DNA of 64,000 nt from Massilia sp. WG5. GTDB taxonomy: Bacteria > Pseudomonadota > Gammaproteobacteria > Burkholderiales > Burkholderiaceae_D. Positions 63,410-64,000 of the stretch are shown here, in pieces. The DNA lies in the NCBI RefSeq assembly GCF_001412595.2, contig NZ_CP012640.2, positions 434,001-498,000 on the forward strand. Reading direction: 5' to 3'. The translations under genes and the position numbers were made by a program. How positions within the stretch are numbered: the stretch's first letter is position 1; every line of letters begins with the position of its first letter. Below the pieces are notes generated by a model that saw only the letters and a program-made list of their open reading frames with translations, had not been told where the DNA came from and searched no databases.

Positions 63410-64000
63410 CCTCGCAAACCCGGCTGCAAACCAGGATGCACATGGCGGCGGGCACACCGCGCTGGTCCGACAGCCTGCTGCTGGTGGCCGTCATCCTGGC
63501 GTGCTGGCAGGGGGCGAGCTGGGCCTTCGGCGCGGCCGTGCTGGCCGATCCGCTCCGTACGCTGCAGCAGATCGTGGCGCAGGCGAGCGATCCGGAATTC
63601 GGCGGGCACCTGCTCGAGACCGCGAAGGCCTTCGGCACCGCCCTGTGCATTTCGCTGGTCGGCGGCACCGTGCTCGGCGTGCTGCTCGGCGCGCGCCGGC
63701 TGGCCGGCGACGTGTTCGAGCCGCTCCTGATCGCGCTGTATTCGATCCCGAAAATCGCGCTCTACCCGATCGTGCTGCTGGTGTTTGGCCTGGGCATCTC
63801 GGCCAAGACGGCCTTCGGTGCGCTGCACGGCATCATCCCGATGACGATCTTTACCATGACCGCGGTGCGCAATATCCGTCCGGTGTACATGCGTTCGATC
63901 CGGACCCATCGCCTGAGCGCGGTGCAGGGCGCGCTGCATGTACTGATCCCGGCCGCGGTGCCGGAAATCGTGGCCGGCCTGCGCATCGGCTTTTCGCTGA
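63406..64000 (+). CDS. second ABC transporter permease, cut by the window edge
   Basis: The first 198 residues of another NitT/TauT-type permease: a polar start, then WSDSLLLVAVILACWQGASWAF, LLIALYSIPKIALYPIVLLVFGLGISAK, and the start of the docking loop IRPVYMRSIRTHRLSAVQGALHVLIPAAVPEIVAGLRIGFSL. Two different permeases following one ATPase suggest a heteromeric channel, less usual for this family, where one permease normally dimerises. The rest lies beyond 64000. Confidence 0.9.
   Translation, partial: MTSQTRLQTRMHMAAGTPRWSDSLLLVAVILACWQGASWAFGAAVLADPLRTLQQIVAQASDPEFGGHLLETAKAFGTALCISLVGGTVLGVLLGARRLAGDVFEPLLIALYSIPKIALYPIVLLVFGLGISAKTAFGALHGIIPMTIFTMTAVRNIRPVYMRSIRTHRLSAVQGALHVLIPAAVPEIVAGLRIGFSL

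Overview
The window is GC-rich chromosomal DNA from a betaproteobacterium, most likely Oxalobacteraceae and probably a Massilia/Telluria-type organism. That placement rests on gene content (nadB/nadC/nadA neighbourhood, queD-queE-tadA, two glycosyltransferases of the exosortase-A exopolysaccharide type, an FNR-type regulator, DUF2501, LpxO) and is inference, not a database match. No rRNA, tRNA, CRISPR array or complete insertion sequence was seen.

A landmark at 14645-14672 differs from the E. coli dif core (as I recall it) at only 3 of 28 bases, so the window probably spans the replication terminus. A tyrosine recombinase lies 1.7 kb from it.

Layout. (1) 1-2139: a 5'-truncated vanadium-haloperoxidase/PAP2 enzyme and an LpxO-like hydroxylase. 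(2) 2166-8985, minus strand: a TIGR03118-type protein, then a seven-gene operon (ROK kinase, CutC, two permeases, ATPase, glycosylasparaginase-like protein, periplasmic binding protein) that looks built to import and split an amide-linked amino acid or amino sugar. (3) 9000-10300: an AT-richer stretch with an 18-bp perfect palindrome and what looks like a frameshifted KGG-type stress gene. (4) 10307-14585: two zinc alcohol dehydrogenases, an unknown membrane-tailed protein and an Old Yellow Enzyme. (5) 14645-17538: dif, a degenerate M48-like lipoprotein, DUF2501, the recombinase. (6) 18089-27046: a neutral-lipid locus with fatty acyl-CoA reductase, wax ester synthase/DGAT, acyl-CoA ligase, phasin, TPR protein, lipase-like hydrolase and rhomboid protease. 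(7) 27054-38468: Hsp20, FNR-type regulator, a three-gene two-component operon, SYLF lipoprotein-like protein, nicotinate phosphoribosyltransferase, copper-storage protein, amidohydrolase, PnuC and a pyridoxamine-oxidase-fold stress protein; several intergenic regions here carry FNR-box-like dyads, one of them perfect. (8) 38680-41162: two XrtA-type glycosyltransferases. (9) 41268-48561: NAD biosynthesis (nadB, nadC, nadA) with a sirtuin, a NUDIX hydrolase and others. (10) 48666-56410: housekeeping and mixed genes (ABC-F ATPase, LD-carboxypeptidase, TadA, QueD, QueE, diguanylate cyclase). (11) 56412-64000: a PrpR-like sigma-54 activator divergent from a sigma-54-promoter operon for a CoA-transferase, an HMG-CoA-lyase-type enzyme and a NitT/TauT-like ABC transporter, running off the right edge.

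How it works together. The two most distinctive systems are the wax-ester/storage-lipid locus, which on paper holds a complete path from fatty acid to wax ester plus granule and lipase functions, and the sigma-54-controlled uptake/CoA-activation/lyase operon. The FNR regulator and the FNR-like boxes hint that part of the accessory region is a low-oxygen regulon. All functional statements come from reading the protein and DNA sequence; no searches were run.
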